A stretch of 64,000 nucleotides of DNA from Epithemia pelagica (GCA_946965045.2 OX337229.1:4464001-4528000); one strand, 5' to 3'. Counted from the first letter of the stretch, positions 30,447-41,231 are shown. Made by a program: numbers and translations. The notes: generated by a model from the letters alone, not told the origin.

Positions 30447-33400
30447 ATGCGCTTTGATTTTGAGTTGGATCTACATCCACGATCCACATCACCGGTTGAC
30501 GACAGTTTGTATGAGCTGCAGTGTAGTATGCGCGCGCGATGGAAGCAGGGCAATTTCGACGCGGGACTCCACTAGCTCCACTACGAAGATCTACTCCTAC
30601 AAGACGTTGTCAATGAGCTCATCCATCACCGTCATGTCACACATCAGCAGCAGCAGAATCGTCAATGCGCTCCCAGTGTTGACAATGATACAACCACGTC
30701 TCCATTTGCATGCCATATCGGTGGGTTGACATATACAATAGGATTTTGTTTCTTCAAGGACGAACGGCTTGGAGATCCAGAGAATATCGTCTACTGTGGA
30801 GAACCAACCAACAACAACTACAGATCAGAAATCATCATCATTTGGCGCTGTCCTGTCGCCCATACCACCTCATCGTTCACTCGAATTACTGAAAGGGCCC
30901 AAAGAAAAGCTTAGTCGACTTTCCATTGAAAGAATGCAAGCCGGAAAACCTATTCGTGTTTTGGTGAAGAACAGCTCCGACACAGTGAAGGAAAATGGTG
31001 AAGTGGAAGATGTTGGAGGGAAACCATCCGCCGCATCTTTTCGCAACAACCGAACGAGCAGTTCTTCCATCACCGACCAGCAGCCGTCAGTTGGGAAAAA
31101 TCGGAAACGCGGAAATCGAGGCGAATCTTTGTCAGCCACGGTTGCACAACCAATAACAGGCAGTGGAGAAAAAACAAATCGCAGTGGCAAAGGAAAGCCT
31201 AACTTTTCGAAAAGTCGAAAACCCAAATATGATGTGGTTCATCTCATTGATCTGGCTCCAGAGCTCGGGAACGCTGGTAACAGGAAACAGCGGGATTCAC
31301 AACCGAAAAAAGCGGCAAACAAACAAGAAGTATCAGGGCAGACGAAAAAAGACACAAGAGGGCCTGACCGTTCGTACAATCAACCATCGAATCTAAAGCC
31401 GAGACAGGCGCCTCAGCGTTCTCTGAAGCAAAACCCTGCTGCCAATAAAAAGAGCACATCGGATAATCCTCATCCTGTCCTAAGTATGGATGATTTTCCT
31501 CAGTTACCAGTGAGTGAAAAAAGTGAAGCTCGTCTCAATCCTTTGGCTCGACCATGGACACAACATGGTCACATCCCAGTGCCATCGAATATCGCTGAAA
31601 CGAAAAATTCGATTCTTCCTTCAAAGTCAAACTCAAAAGAAACTCAAAAGAATCGGTCTGGAACAGCAGATTCACGGAGCGGGAAGCTTCAAAATTTGGG
31701 TAACAAGTCTGTAACCAACGAACAGATCAAGAAGAAGGACCACACGGTGAAGACCGAAACGCAGCAGCGGGCTCCTGAGAAACATGCATCATCGGGAAAG
31801 ATGAAGGGGAGCAAAACCACACCATCATCAACTGCGGCGGTTTCGTTATCAGATATGTTTGCGGCCAAGCAAAGAGCGCCTGTTTCAAATGAGGATCATA
31901 CGGGAGGCGATGCATTACAGCTTGTACGATTAATGATGGAAGGGAAGGTTGCAACTTCACATAGGGGCCATGGTCATCGACAACGGATTGGACCGAGGAA
32001 AAAGAAATTCAGTACTCTCAAAAAGCACGTCCTCAAAGAACGTTTGCTAAAGTGGCAGCTTCAGAATGCTTCAAAGGTTCCGGAGAAAACAGCTCAGGTC
32101 CAAGGCGAGGAGAGTGGTGGTGTGGCGCCAACCAAAGAAAATTCGACAGCAACCACCATTTGTATACTGGGATTCGCAGAACCCGATCTGATAGAGGATG
32201 AAGATGAGTATGAAGAACTGGTCAGAAACCTAGAAGACATGGCGAAAGAAATTGGACAATACAGAACAATCTTCATACCTCGGCAAAATCTGCAAATACA
32301 AGTAAGCTCACCGATGGAGTCACCGCAGCATCCTGCCTTTGTTCGCTTTACGGATGTAAGAGAAGCGGAAGCAGCTTTGTCTTGTTGGAATGGTTTAACA
32401 ATGGGTGGTAAGCCTTTGCTCGTGGATCGCGTCACACATATATCTGGTGGAGACGAAGATGCTGGTGCCTCGAGTGAGGACTCATCGAAATGGGAAAAGG
32501 ACTGTGAGGATTGGTATACCCGAGGTTCCCTTCCTCCATTGAAAGAGGAAGCTAGCAGCATAGCACAAGTACTTCTGCAGGATGTCCTGACAGAAGATGA
32601 TTTGGACGACGAAGACTGCCTCGAAGAGAGTTTAGAGGACATTCGCAAGATGGCTGAACAGCACGGTCTGGTCAACGAAATCCGAGCGGACAGAGCGTCT
32701 AAATCAGTTACAATCATCTTTGATCCCTCCGCTTCTGGCGCTGATACGGCAAGGAAAGCAGCGGATAATTTCGGAAAGACCATTCTTGGTGGGTCATCGA
32801 TTATTGCACGGCTCCAACAGCCTAACGAGCGCAGTTCAATTCTGTTGAAGAATGTCTTTTCAGAGGAAGACTTGGATGACGAAGACTGTATGGAAGAAAG
32901 TTTGGCGGATCTGCGTGAGCTGGCAAGCAAATATGGCCATGTTGCGTCGATTGAGCCCGTCGAGAACACTGCGGACGCTATGGTTAATTTCTTGGGTCCA
33001 GAGAAAGTTGCTCAGGCCGCTCGTTCGGGTTTCCAAGGAATGGTTATTGGCGGCGCAGAAGTTGCAGCCGTCGTTCTCGGTGTCAACGAAGGGGGTACTG
33101 ACGTACCAGCAGACAACATGTCTTTATTAGAGTCAGCTGGTACTACAGAGTACAAAGATGAACCATCAAGTGACTCATCACCAACACCGCCATCGCAGCT
33201 GTTTTCTGGGGAGAAACTTATAGGTGAGAGATGGGCCGAATGCAAACGGGCTTCCAAAATTCCAAACGGTAGCAATCCACGGAGATATGCGACGCTTGTT
33301 GACGATGAAACGACGAAGCCTCTTCTCGTTGAACTGTTGAGTGAATTGATGAGACTTCAAAAAAGAGCTGTTGAAGAAGATAAGAACACGAAAGCAAAAA

Positions 33401-33782
33401 GACGGTTGGTTCTAGGGCTTCGGGAAGTTGCGCGAGGCATTCGAACCAAGAAAGTAAAAATGGTGGTCATGGCCAACAACTTGGACGAATATGGTGCGAT
33501 TGACGATAAGCTTCAAGAAATTCTGGATCTAGCCTATCACGAATCCATCCCTGTTTTCTTTGAATTCAGTAAGAGGGGGCTTGGAAAAGCTATTGGTAAA
33601 ACAATCAAAATAGCTGTTGTCGGGTAGGTTCCTTGTGCAATTACACCATGTGAACGATGTATTCAATGACATCTCACACCTTTCGTTTGACACTTTCCAG
33701 TATCCAAAATCCAGAGGGGGCTCACCAAACTTTTAAGAAACTTCTGAGATTGCAGCCCTCTTATGTACCTGCGCATAGTTGA
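30447..33782 (+). CDS. SBP2-like selenocysteine factor with three UHM/RRM-like domains and L7Ae domain
   Basis: Expected to bind SECIS RNA elements and recode UGA as selenocysteine. The main exon, 30759-33623, and last exon, 33701-33782, are firm: splicing at GG|GTAGGT...TTCCAG gives VVGIQNPEGAHQTFKKLL, the end of an L7Ae domain. That domain (from about 33300) has RRLVLGLREVARGIRTKKVKMVVM, LQEILDLAYHESIPVFFEFSKRGLGKAI, the SBP2/SECISBP2 pattern. The first exon, 30447-30508 (MRFDFELDLHPRS), is tentative, chosen because its donor (GTATGAG) is in phase with the CTTCAAG acceptor; otherwise the first ATG is near 30934. After about 450 basic, Ser/Lys-rich residues come three modules with acidic first helices: LIEDEDEYEELVRNLEDMAKEIG (32158-32460), LDDEDCLEESLEDIRKMAEQHG (32560-32810) and LDDEDCMEESLADLRELASKYG (32838-33080). 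These resemble the U2AF65 UHM-type RRM. The RNP1-like strand is clearest in the first module (PAFVRFTDVREAEAAL). Confidence 0.82.
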
Positions 33783-34296
33783 ATGACGGAAAGCAGGGTA
33801 TCGGGCTCATTCTCGTGCGCCCCATGTTTTCTGGATGTGTTAAAAGTTACGAGGATTGCTCGACCGCGCTGTTTTCCAAAGAGCGTTCCTTTGATGATTC
33901 GTTATCCGGTTAGCATGTGTGGATGCGGCACTTGAAACAAAGATGTTCATAAACACAGATTGTTACCACTATGTTATTTGCTTAATACGTCACTTGACCG
34001 AAAAATGCGGTAACGAAAAGGTTTGGAATATCATCGTCCCCTATATAGAAAATGGACAAACAGCATGACACCACGCGTCCGAAAGAAAGTAGACCAATAA
34101 GCTTTCTCAATCAACAAGGCGAGGTTGGGCTCGGCATCAAGCTTCGTGGCATGACAAGAACGCCCAACTTCGCTTGGCGCCAATTATCAGGGTCCTGATA
34201 GACAACGGCCCTGGGATTGCTTTGTATTAAAAAAAAAGCCTGCTTATTGTTTGTGGTAGTCTGGTGATCGCAAATGTTCTCAAAAGAACGTTGATC
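33783..34296. other. Intergenic between convergent genes
   Basis: 514 bp between the SBP2-like and Gle1-like stops. No coding frame, tRNA or repeat that I can support. Confidence 0.45.
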
Positions 34297-37200
34297 CTAA
34301 CGTCGTGGGCCGCCACCAAAAGGGTTGGAGAATGAGTTCCCTCCAGTTGCGCCTGACGATGATGAGGGTATTTGGTGCGAAAACTTGCAGTTATTCCCAT
34401 ATCGACACTGACCACGGGCGAAGAATTTACAAGGGGGACGATTGTCCGGAACAGAGGACCCAAATGAGCCACCACCCCCACCAAAGGGAGTCGCCGCTGG
34501 CGGAGGAGAACCGAAGGGAGAAGAATTTGAGGCAGCCGGCGCTCCAAACGGGGAAGGTTGTGACCCAAACGCTTGCTGAGGAGTCTGTGAACCAAATGTA
34601 GAGTTGGTGTTGCTCGGTGGAGCAGCTCCGAATCCTCCACCAAATGGCGAGGGGGATGGGGCTTGGTTACTAACTGTGGCAAAAGGCGACGCCGAAGGGG
34701 GAGGAGCAGAACTGTTGCCAAAAGGTGACGGGTTCGCATTGGGAGCCACTCCAAATGGAGAAGGATTACTAGCTCCTAAAGATGATGCAGGTCCCGCGGT
34801 AGAAGAAAATGGGCTGGGATTCGACGCAGGGACTCCACCTCCAAACGGGGTTGTGGAAGACGGTCCTCCCCCGAATGGTGATGCCCCAGTGGATGGAGTT
34901 GATGCAAAGGGAGTTGCAGAGTTTAGAGGATTTGCAGAGCCAAAAGGAGACGCGATCGGTGCACCAAAAGGTGAAGTCGAGGGAGGCGCTGAACTCCCAC
35001 CGAAAGGGGTAGTTTGGGCCGCCGGTGCACCAAAAGGCGACGCCCCAAACGTACTATTGCCACATACCGGAGCTCCAAAAGACGGCTGTGAAGATGGAAC
35101 ATTCGGAGTGACCGAGGGTGTTGCGGCGCCTAAGCTTCCACCCATGGGAGTTGGAGCAGCGCTACCAAATCCACCTGTGCCTCCTCCAAAGGGAGATGGT
35201 GAGGAGGTAGAGGTATTTTTGTTTGCTGCCGTTGTATTCATTTTGTCGGAAAGCATCGATTCCGACGTTTCAGGCTGATTTGCTAAACCAAATGGAGACG
35301 GATTCGATGAAAACGGCGACGGTTGGCTATTGGTAGTCTGTGCTGGTGGCTGAGCGACACCAAAAGGATTTGCTACGTGAGTTCCGCCACCAAACGGGTT
35401 TGGCGCCTTGGCTGGAGCAGCAGTGTTACTAGTAGCCATGCCAAAGGGAGAAGCAGAAGCACTGGGTGATGCACCAAACGGATTGTTGAGTTGTTGTTGA
35501 GGCATTGCGCCGTTGCCGGGGGGAGGCGCAGCTCCTGGAGCAGAGGAGATCGGCTTCCGTGTGCCTGTGGCACTAGATCCATGGTATAGTTCACCCAGCG
35601 CTCGACTGGGGAGAGTAGTCTTGAATGATTCAAATCCACCATCCAAGGTTTTTCTCAAACGAGTCGCGGAAGGTTTTCCCACTGCTCCTTCATCCAAACG
35701 AGGCAGGCAATTCGTTTGAATTTTTTCAAGACATTTCTTGAATTCATCCGGGAAAGTATTGGCCAACATGTGTCCAGCACCGGTCAAAAAGGCATCCAAA
35801 ACGGGCGCTGTAATCAAGGGCAATGGTGAGACGGGTGGCTCGGGGAGTTCCGACAAGAATCGAGAGAGCCATTTGACTGCTCCCTGGTGTCCACCGAAAA
35901 GGTTATGTTCTGCAGGTTCTGACGACATTATGTTGGCAATGATAGAAACCAGTCCTTCCGTCCGAGCCAAGAATCGTTCAAAGGTTTCGAAGTTGCCGTC
36001 TTTGCCTCTCAGCATGCCCAAAGTTTCCATAACTTCATCCTCAGTAGCATCCTGCGCAATCTTTGGAAGTCTGGGAATGGCGGTAGGACACACTGTATAT
36101 ACATGAGCGGCCAAAACTGGGATAACGTCTTTATGTTCTACCGACACCATGGTCAACATGTGTGCCAGGGGAAATCCATCTCCACGTTGTCCATTGAATC
36201 CTTCCGCTTGGACCCGAACAATCACTTTGCTGCACAGTAAATCTACAAAATATCGTTTCCCCTTGGCCATCTCGGGACTATATTCTCCATTTCCAGCCTT
36301 GATTTGTTCTTGAATTTGTAGATCATCTTCTTTTGCTTTTTTTATTGCTGCTGCCACATCCCCGGCTACGGTCCGAATTTTATCCGCATCTTCGGATAGA
36401 GTATTGACTTTTCCGTTAACAATCTTTTTCATTTCTAATCGCCGCCGTCCCATTGGTTTCGATTTGTTAAAGGGTTCCACTGATTCTTGTAATTGCTTGA
36501 GCTGCGCCACTAACTTTTCGGCTCTTCCAAGATAGTCTCGTGCAGCGGCCCTTTCGGCTTGCTCCTTGGCAGCTTTTTCAGCGGCGCGTTGTTCCTCACG
36601 TAAACGTTGCTGTTGCTGTGCCTTGGCAAGGGCTTCTCCTTCTGCTGCAATCTTTCGCTGTCGTTCCAATTCTTGCAATCGCAGAGTTTCGGCCTTGGCG
36701 GCTTCTTCCTCACGTCTTTGTTGTGCCGCCATCAACTTGGCTTGCTTTTGCTCTGCCTTTTGCAAAAGCGCCTTGATCTCACGACAAGTATCGCTATGTT
36801 GTTTGTCAAATTTTCGCTTTTCTTCCAACATTTCTTGCCGAATCTGTTGTTCCGCGGCGCCGAGCTTAATATAGGCAGAAGGCAATGGAGCTGGTTCCAA
36901 AGAGGGAAGATCACTGTCGTCTTGCCTCGAATCTACTGATCGAACAATGATTGCAAGTGCATCCATGGCATCATTCAGATCCTGAATTGAAGGCTCACCA
37001 TCCCCATTTTCATAATCTCGTTGATTTTGCTTTCGCGAGGCTGAGGAAGCGTCTTGAATAGCATACTTGAGAAGAGTCTTCATAGGAGTAGTATCAGTGT
37101 TAATTCGTGCTGAAAGAAGGGCTTGTTGCGTCGATTGACCAATCGGTGGCTCTTTCCTCCATTTGTTCAGAATAGGACTTCCAGTCCCACGACTGTCATC

Positions 37201-37353
37201 TTCATCATCATCGTCATCCGTCCTGTCTTCATCAAAGAAATACCGAGACTGCCCTATGCCTCCGCACGAATCGAGAGAAAGTTCACCTGACATGGTAGGT
37301 CCCAGTTCCTCCGCATCCTCCTCGTCCTCCTCCAAGAGAGCGAACCGTGGCAT
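34297..37353 (-). CDS. Gle1 mRNA-export factor fused to FG repeats and a CCCH zinc finger
   Basis: Gle1 activates the DEAD-box ATPase Dbp5 at the cytoplasmic face of the nuclear pore. I start at the ATG at 37353 (MPRFALLEED); the longer frame begins with TTG. Single exon, 1,018 aa. Order: acidic N-terminus; a long Glu/Lys/Ala/Gln-rich coiled coil (36420-36850, e.g. RQEMLEEKRKFDKQHSDTC); the Gle1 helical domain (about 36255-35560) with YFVDLLCSKVIVRVQAE, FPLAHMLTMVSVEHKDVIPVLAAHVYTVCPTAIPR and GAVKWLSRFLSELPEPP; then about 330 residues with roughly 19 PFG repeats plus further FG dipeptides; then a CCCH finger, CKFFARGQC-RYGNNC-KFSH (C-x7-C-x5-C-x3-H), and a final NPFGGGPRR. In animals and fungi the FG repeats and this finger belong to a separate partner, Nup42/NLP1. 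No Gle1-type N-terminal Nup155-binding peptide is recognised. Confidence 0.9.
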   Translation of the reverse strand: MPRFALLEEDEEDAEELGPTMSGELSLDSCGGIGQSRYFFDEDRTDDDDDEDDSRGTGSPILNKWRKEPPIGQSTQQALLSARINTDTTPMKTLLKYAIQDASSASRKQNQRDYENGDGEPSIQDLNDAMDALAIIVRSVDSRQDDSDLPSLEPAPLPSAYIKLGAAEQQIRQEMLEEKRKFDKQHSDTCREIKALLQKAEQKQAKLMAAQQRREEEAAKAETLRLQELERQRKIAAEGEALAKAQQQQRLREEQRAAEKAAKEQAERAAARDYLGRAEKLVAQLKQLQESVEPFNKSKPMGRRRLEMKKIVNGKVNTLSEDADKIRTVAGDVAAAIKKAKEDDLQIQEQIKAGNGEYSPEMAKGKRYFVDLLCSKVIVRVQAEGFNGQRGDGFPLAHMLTMVSVEHKDVIPVLAAHVYTVCPTAIPRLPKIAQDATEDEVMETLGMLRGKDGNFETFERFLARTEGLVSIIANIMSSEPAEHNLFGGHQGAVKWLSRFLSELPEPPVSPLPLITAPVLDAFLTGAGHMLANTFPDEFKKCLEKIQTNCLPRLDEGAVGKPSATRLRKTLDGGFESFKTTLPSRALGELYHGSSATGTRKPISSAPGAAPPPGNGAMPQQQLNNPFGASPSASASPFGMATSNTAAPAKAPNPFGGGTHVANPFGVAQPPAQTTNSQPSPFSSNPSPFGLANQPETSESMLSDKMNTTAANKNTSTSSPSPFGGGTGGFGSAAPTPMGGSLGAATPSVTPNVPSSQPSFGAPVCGNSTFGASPFGAPAAQTTPFGGSSAPPSTSPFGAPIASPFGSANPLNSATPFASTPSTGASPFGGGPSSTTPFGGGVPASNPSPFSSTAGPASSLGASNPSPFGVAPNANPSPFGNSSAPPPSASPFATVSNQAPSPSPFGGGFGAAPPSNTNSTFGSQTPQQAFGSQPSPFGAPAASNSSPFGSPPPAATPFGGGGGSFGSSVPDNRPPCKFFARGQCRYGNNCKFSHQIPSSSSGATGGNSFSNPFGGGPRR

Positions 37354-37696
37354 TTTGTAGCTTTCTCTGGATCTCCTGGAAGACTTGCGCAAACGTGGGA
37401 TCGGTCACCACAAACAATGCAAAGAGAAGGAGGAGGAAGAGGAAGATGGCATGGATTGCTGTCTCTGGAAAAATTGAACAGACAGTTGCATGAAACTTCT
37501 TCCACGTTTGTCGATCCAATCCATCGCCAAGGAGCGGGCGCGAGCATGCCTGTGAACTCTAAAACCAAGCGATCACGTATTGAACTTAGCAATTATTTCA
37601 TTCATCTACAAACTCTTCTTTACCGATGGAGAGTTCGGTACATCATATCAAGTGCGACTGCGTCTCCTCTGCGCGCGGCATGCGCAAACTTCTTCC

Positions 37697-38371
37697 ATGA
37701 CCATGAGCCACACAAGAATCGCTTATCTCTCAATGATGATGGCGTCGCCGCACCATCCAAACAACCGAAGGCCAGGAAAATCTTCCAACACCTCCGCTTC
37801 AGGGGCTAAAACATCCAGTTCTGCTTCTTCTATGGCGTCCCCAGCGAGCAATATATCCTCCCGGCACACACAACCGCCGTCTCATGCTCACCATCATCAT
37901 CACAGTGTGTTTTCGGAAGATCGATTGGCCAAAACATGGCGTACCTTGGCTAATTGCTTTATAGCAGGAACCCAAAAGGCTGAAAAGTTGGTACGGAATA
38001 CCGATGGAACATCCGCGACAGTACAACAATCCCCACAAGTGGCGACGCTCACCAAGGAACTCCATGATTATGTGGCATTATTTTTGCGTCAACGCGTGGA
38101 ATGGGGACGTTTAATATCGCATTTGGAAGCAAAATTGGAAGGCACGGCACAGGAAATGGAAACCATTCAACAATTTCATCGGACAGTTCCAGTGCTTTGG
38201 AGAGGAGAAGTACAACCGAATCTACGTCGTGTCTCCGGCCAGCCCACAACAACAACAACATTAAAAATGGAAGGTACAGCCTCACGTAAACGCAAAGAAG
38301 TTGATGAATCGGCATTGATGGATGATGGGAGTGGATCTTCCGAGCCCAAAAAAGTTGCCCGGACAACCTGA
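37697..38371 (+). CDS. Unknown protein with His-rich linker and helical core
   Basis: The frame is open from 37580 with a TTG; the first ATG is 37697 (MTMSHTRIA), giving 224 aa. The N-terminal 90 residues are Ser/Ala/Pro-rich with a run of five His (HAHHHHHSVF). A helical core follows (RLAKTWRTLANCFIAGTQKAEKL, VATLTKELHDYVALFLRQRVEWGRLISHLEAKLEGTAQEM), then a basic nuclear-localisation-like tail (SRKRKEVDE, EPKKVARTT). Its size and helical, Gln/His-rich character would suit a small Mediator or transcription-complex subunit, but I cannot name one. It is divergent from the Gle1-like gene. Confidence 0.6.
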   Translation: MTMSHTRIAYLSMMMASPHHPNNRRPGKSSNTSASGAKTSSSASSMASPASNISSRHTQPPSHAHHHHHSVFSEDRLAKTWRTLANCFIAGTQKAEKLVRNTDGTSATVQQSPQVATLTKELHDYVALFLRQRVEWGRLISHLEAKLEGTAQEMETIQQFHRTVPVLWRGEVQPNLRRVSGQPTTTTTLKMEGTASRKRKEVDESALMDDGSGSSEPKKVARTT

Positions 38372-39045
38372 GGGATCAATTTCCATTTTATAGACCCGAC
38401 ACGGTTCGAAATGTGCACTTTGGACAGAAGCAACTGGCTGTTTGAAACAAACCCTCCTTCACCTGAGTAAACGACAAGATCCTTTTCGAAGATTTTGCAT
38501 AATAGTTCGGAACGGAATTAGAATAATGGTTTCCTAGTCTTTGCCCTTATCTTTCGTTTGTACAATCTTTGGCCACGTCCTCCTCTCGTTATTAAAAAGC
38601 TGATCATTTATACTCTGAAACACCGGTGCACTTCGTACTTGCTAAATGGGACGAATGTTGTGTGTTCGTGGGTAATTGACCCCATGCTTTTGGACTCGTC
38701 AGAGTAGTTTTCCACTCGCAGGTTCTCGCCTCTCCCAGTTTTTGGGGAAAGTGTTGTGATGGGGATTTCAATGTCTCGGATACCTGTTTCTTCTGTCGAT
38801 GGGGCTTTATCTTCGCTATTTCGTCCACGAAGATTGTTTCTGGTAATCGATATGAATAGAAAGTAGGAGTATGTGGGAGTAATCTTCGCAAAAATAAGGA
38901 CTAACTTACACACCAGAGTAAAGACTGGTTGTAAGGCTCTATCTTGTGTCTTTCTTTGTTGGCTCGAATCATCCAAATAGATTACGGGAAACGCAGCCAG
39001 GTTCTGATTCCCTCGAACCTCGAATGGAAAATTTTCAGTTTTTCA
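38372..39045. other. Intergenic, no supported gene
   Basis: 674 bp between two convergent genes. A minus-strand frame around 38604-38976 is open, but every splice I tried across its GTAAGTT...TTACCAG pair meets a stop, so it is not called. Confidence 0.4.
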
Positions 39046-39876
39046 TCAAAAGTGGTGGCAGCTTTGACTCAAGATAATGGATCGACTGCTGCTTAATGTA
39101 TCTGCCACCACCAATGAGTCGCAGTCGGCCAAAACTTGTGCCCAGAGCGAGGCATATATTGAATTACGAGAGTACTGCAATGCCAAAATGTGACATCTCT
39201 GCTCAACACTGATTCCTTGTTGCTTCAGTAGTCTTTGCTTCGAGAGCAGCTGTTTTCCTGTCCATTCTCGACGATGCCGCATCATTTCCACGGCATAGGA
39301 CTCCAATCCTCTAGCGGACGAGCCCACAATATCTGGCAAGACGGATGCTGTCCGGAGACAATGTAGGCTGGATCCAGTCTGTGCACATTGTGTGATCATA
39401 CTTCGGACTGCTTGTGTATAGTCAGCTCGATGTTTGGAGAAAAAGTCCACAACTGCATAGGCATGCTGATACATTGTCTGCATTTCCTTTGGAGAGAACC
39501 ACACCGCAGGCATATCCTGGGAGAGGGAGGTTCCAAGCACTGAAGAAACCACCTTGTCGCGTTTTTTGTCAATATCGAAATGTACTTTCTTGGTTTGGGT
39601 GGCCGAACAACTACGTGATATTCCGCCAGGCTGTTGTTGCTGCTCGACAGACCTTGATAGGGAAGACGACGATTCACCGTCTTCCGAACTAGTATGCGCA
39701 GTCGTGATTGTGTCAGCAGAGGACTTGACAGGATCAATGCCGAGATCCGTCGTGACAAGGCCTTCTTCCATGTTGCTTTTTCGGCACCATCGGATCAGTT
39801 CTGGCTGTACAAGAGACGGTTTGGATGATCTCTGCACGCAACTGGGACGATTGGGCTTGGAGACAGGATCCGTCAT
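39046..39876 (-). CDS. Unknown 'ARGLE' protein of diatom type
   Basis: Start at the ATG at 39876 (MTDPVSKPN); upstream the frame only opens with TTG. 276 aa. The N-terminal half is Ser/Thr/Gln-rich with a run of Gln. The C-terminal half is helical with a recognisable arrangement: KVHFDIDKKRDKV, VWFSPKEMQTMYQHA, then SSARGLESYAVEMMRHRREW, KQRLLKQQG and a final helix with IYASLWAQVLADCDSLVVAD. The order VWFS…E…ARGLE…R…Q…A..A…D is one I associate with numerous diatom proteins of unknown role; no enzyme motif is seen. Function unknown. Confidence 0.65.
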   Translation of the reverse strand: MTDPVSKPNRPSCVQRSSKPSLVQPELIRWCRKSNMEEGLVTTDLGIDPVKSSADTITTAHTSSEDGESSSSLSRSVEQQQQPGGISRSCSATQTKKVHFDIDKKRDKVVSSVLGTSLSQDMPAVWFSPKEMQTMYQHAYAVVDFFSKHRADYTQAVRSMITQCAQTGSSLHCLRTASVLPDIVGSSARGLESYAVEMMRHRREWTGKQLLSKQRLLKQQGISVEQRCHILALQYSRNSIYASLWAQVLADCDSLVVADTLSSSRSIILSQSCHHF

Positions 39877-41231
39877 GCTTGTTGCTTTGATCCTTTCTAC
39901 CAAAAAATGCCAAAAACAAGTCAGCCAGAGGTATATCTCAATTCTCAACCATGCGAGGTAAGTTTGTTATTGTAGAGATTGTAGTTGTTCGATGAGATAG
40001 ATATGAGATCTCTTTTTCCTTTGCCCTAAGGGGATAGGTGATAGGGGAACTTTTTTATCTTTTGGGGCCATTTTTTGTGTGAGTTGGTTTTTTCTGTATT
40101 ATTACTTCCAAAAAATGTCAAAGAGGTCGGTCCAGCGGAAAGCGGTCAAGCAGTCAAGCAGATCCAGCGCTAGAGAATCTCCAGCACAGATTTTCTGTTG
40201 CGTGTAAGGTTAGGCAACGTGTGGGATCTCTGCACTATCCTTTCTCATTTGTTTGTTTCATACCGGTCACCCTGTGTCATTCATTTGCTCCACACAGCCT
40301 TCCAAAATGTCTGATTGCAATGACAATGATGACTCTTCAACGGTGGAAGAGAGCAATATGTATGGCAATCCGAAGCACACCCCGAAACTGCAGGTTCTGT
40401 AAGAGGACACCTATCAGTGTATTCTTGAAAGGAGAGAATATTGACATGGCAACAAAACAAAAAGATTCTGCTAGAGACCAAGCAACTATTCCAGCACTGG
40501 AAAGGAAAGCTCTCACCAAGATAGGAGTAGGTGCTCTAGTTACTACTCCTAGCTAGGAGTAGGCATTTTCATCATGGTAGCACAGGTAGTCTTTTCCCCA
40601 GCTGGAGGCGCATACCTAGAGCTCCAGCAGAGTCGTCTCCAGCGCATACCTAGCTCCAGCAGCCAGCAGAGAAGAGCTGTTGCTGACCAGATGATATAAT
40701 AATTATCTCTACGAGTATTTAAGACAAGAGGGAACAAGAAAAATAAGAACGACAATCCTCTAGTAGAATGATTATTCTTTGCTGAGTCCCTTGCGACTTG
40801 CGAGTTGCGAGTACGAAAACGAATAACGAATACTGGTACTCGTACGAGGTGACGAGGTGTACTAGTAACTCGTACTCATACTAGCTCCTATCAGTCACGA
40901 GTCCTCATGAAGCCCTACCACTACTCGTACGAGTACTAGTAGTCGTACGAGTACTCGTATACGAGTACTCGTACTAGTAACATCAGTACGAGTATTATTT
41001 ATTCGCACTTCATACTTAACTTCCTGCCAATTCACAATTCACTACTCGTACAACAAAATGGTTGGGTAAGTTGAAGACTCCGAGCTACTTGAGCCTGAGT
41101 GCCGGTGGTTCTCGTTGGGTAATTGGGGTACGGGGAGTCTGGCCGCCATCCGTAGTCACTCTGTCCGTCAGCCGTTATCCGTCTACCGACAAAGATTTCT
41201 GCATCTTGATGTTTTTTTCGCACCATGATCC
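39877..41231. other. Long intergenic stretch with palindromic repeats
   Basis: 1.36 kb with no supported gene. The first part is T-rich. From about 40520 it becomes repetitive: the palindrome CTACTCCTAGCTAGGAGTAG around 40543, a tandem pair built on GCGCATACCTAG..CTCCAGCAG (about 40608-40665), and the ACTCGTAC-rich tract listed separately. The 3' end must contain the promoter of the 41232 gene. Confidence 0.5.
40790..41050. repeat. Degenerate ACTCGTACGAGT palindromic repeat tract
   Basis: Many overlapping copies of ACTCGTAC and its complement GTACGAGT, often joined as the palindrome ACTCGTACGAGT, with TACTAGTA and TATACGAGTA variants. It could fold into cruciforms. Not a CRISPR: the spacing is irregular and there are no constant-length spacers. 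Confidence 0.7.

Noticed and set aside
30519-30914. Long plus-strand frame through 30726-30914 (CFFKDERLGDPENIVYCGEP...) as an alternative first exon
   Set aside because: It overlaps the start of the SBP2-like coding frame out of phase and ends in a stop at 30914; the overlapping frame continues into the conserved protein.
34604-35278. 224-residue plus-strand frame opposite the FG repeats
   Set aside because: Antisense shadow of the repetitive PFG coding region; Gly/Pro-rich composition follows from it.
38604-38976. Minus-strand small gene with a GTAAGTT...TTACCAG intron
   Set aside because: Each phase-compatible splice gives an immediate stop and the peptides show no domain.
40221-40556. 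111-residue plus-strand frame
   Set aside because: No domain, low-quality composition, and it runs into the palindromic repeat region.
40790-41050. CRISPR-like array
   Set aside because: Repeats are palindromic words at irregular spacing with no constant-length spacers, and the genome is eukaryotic.
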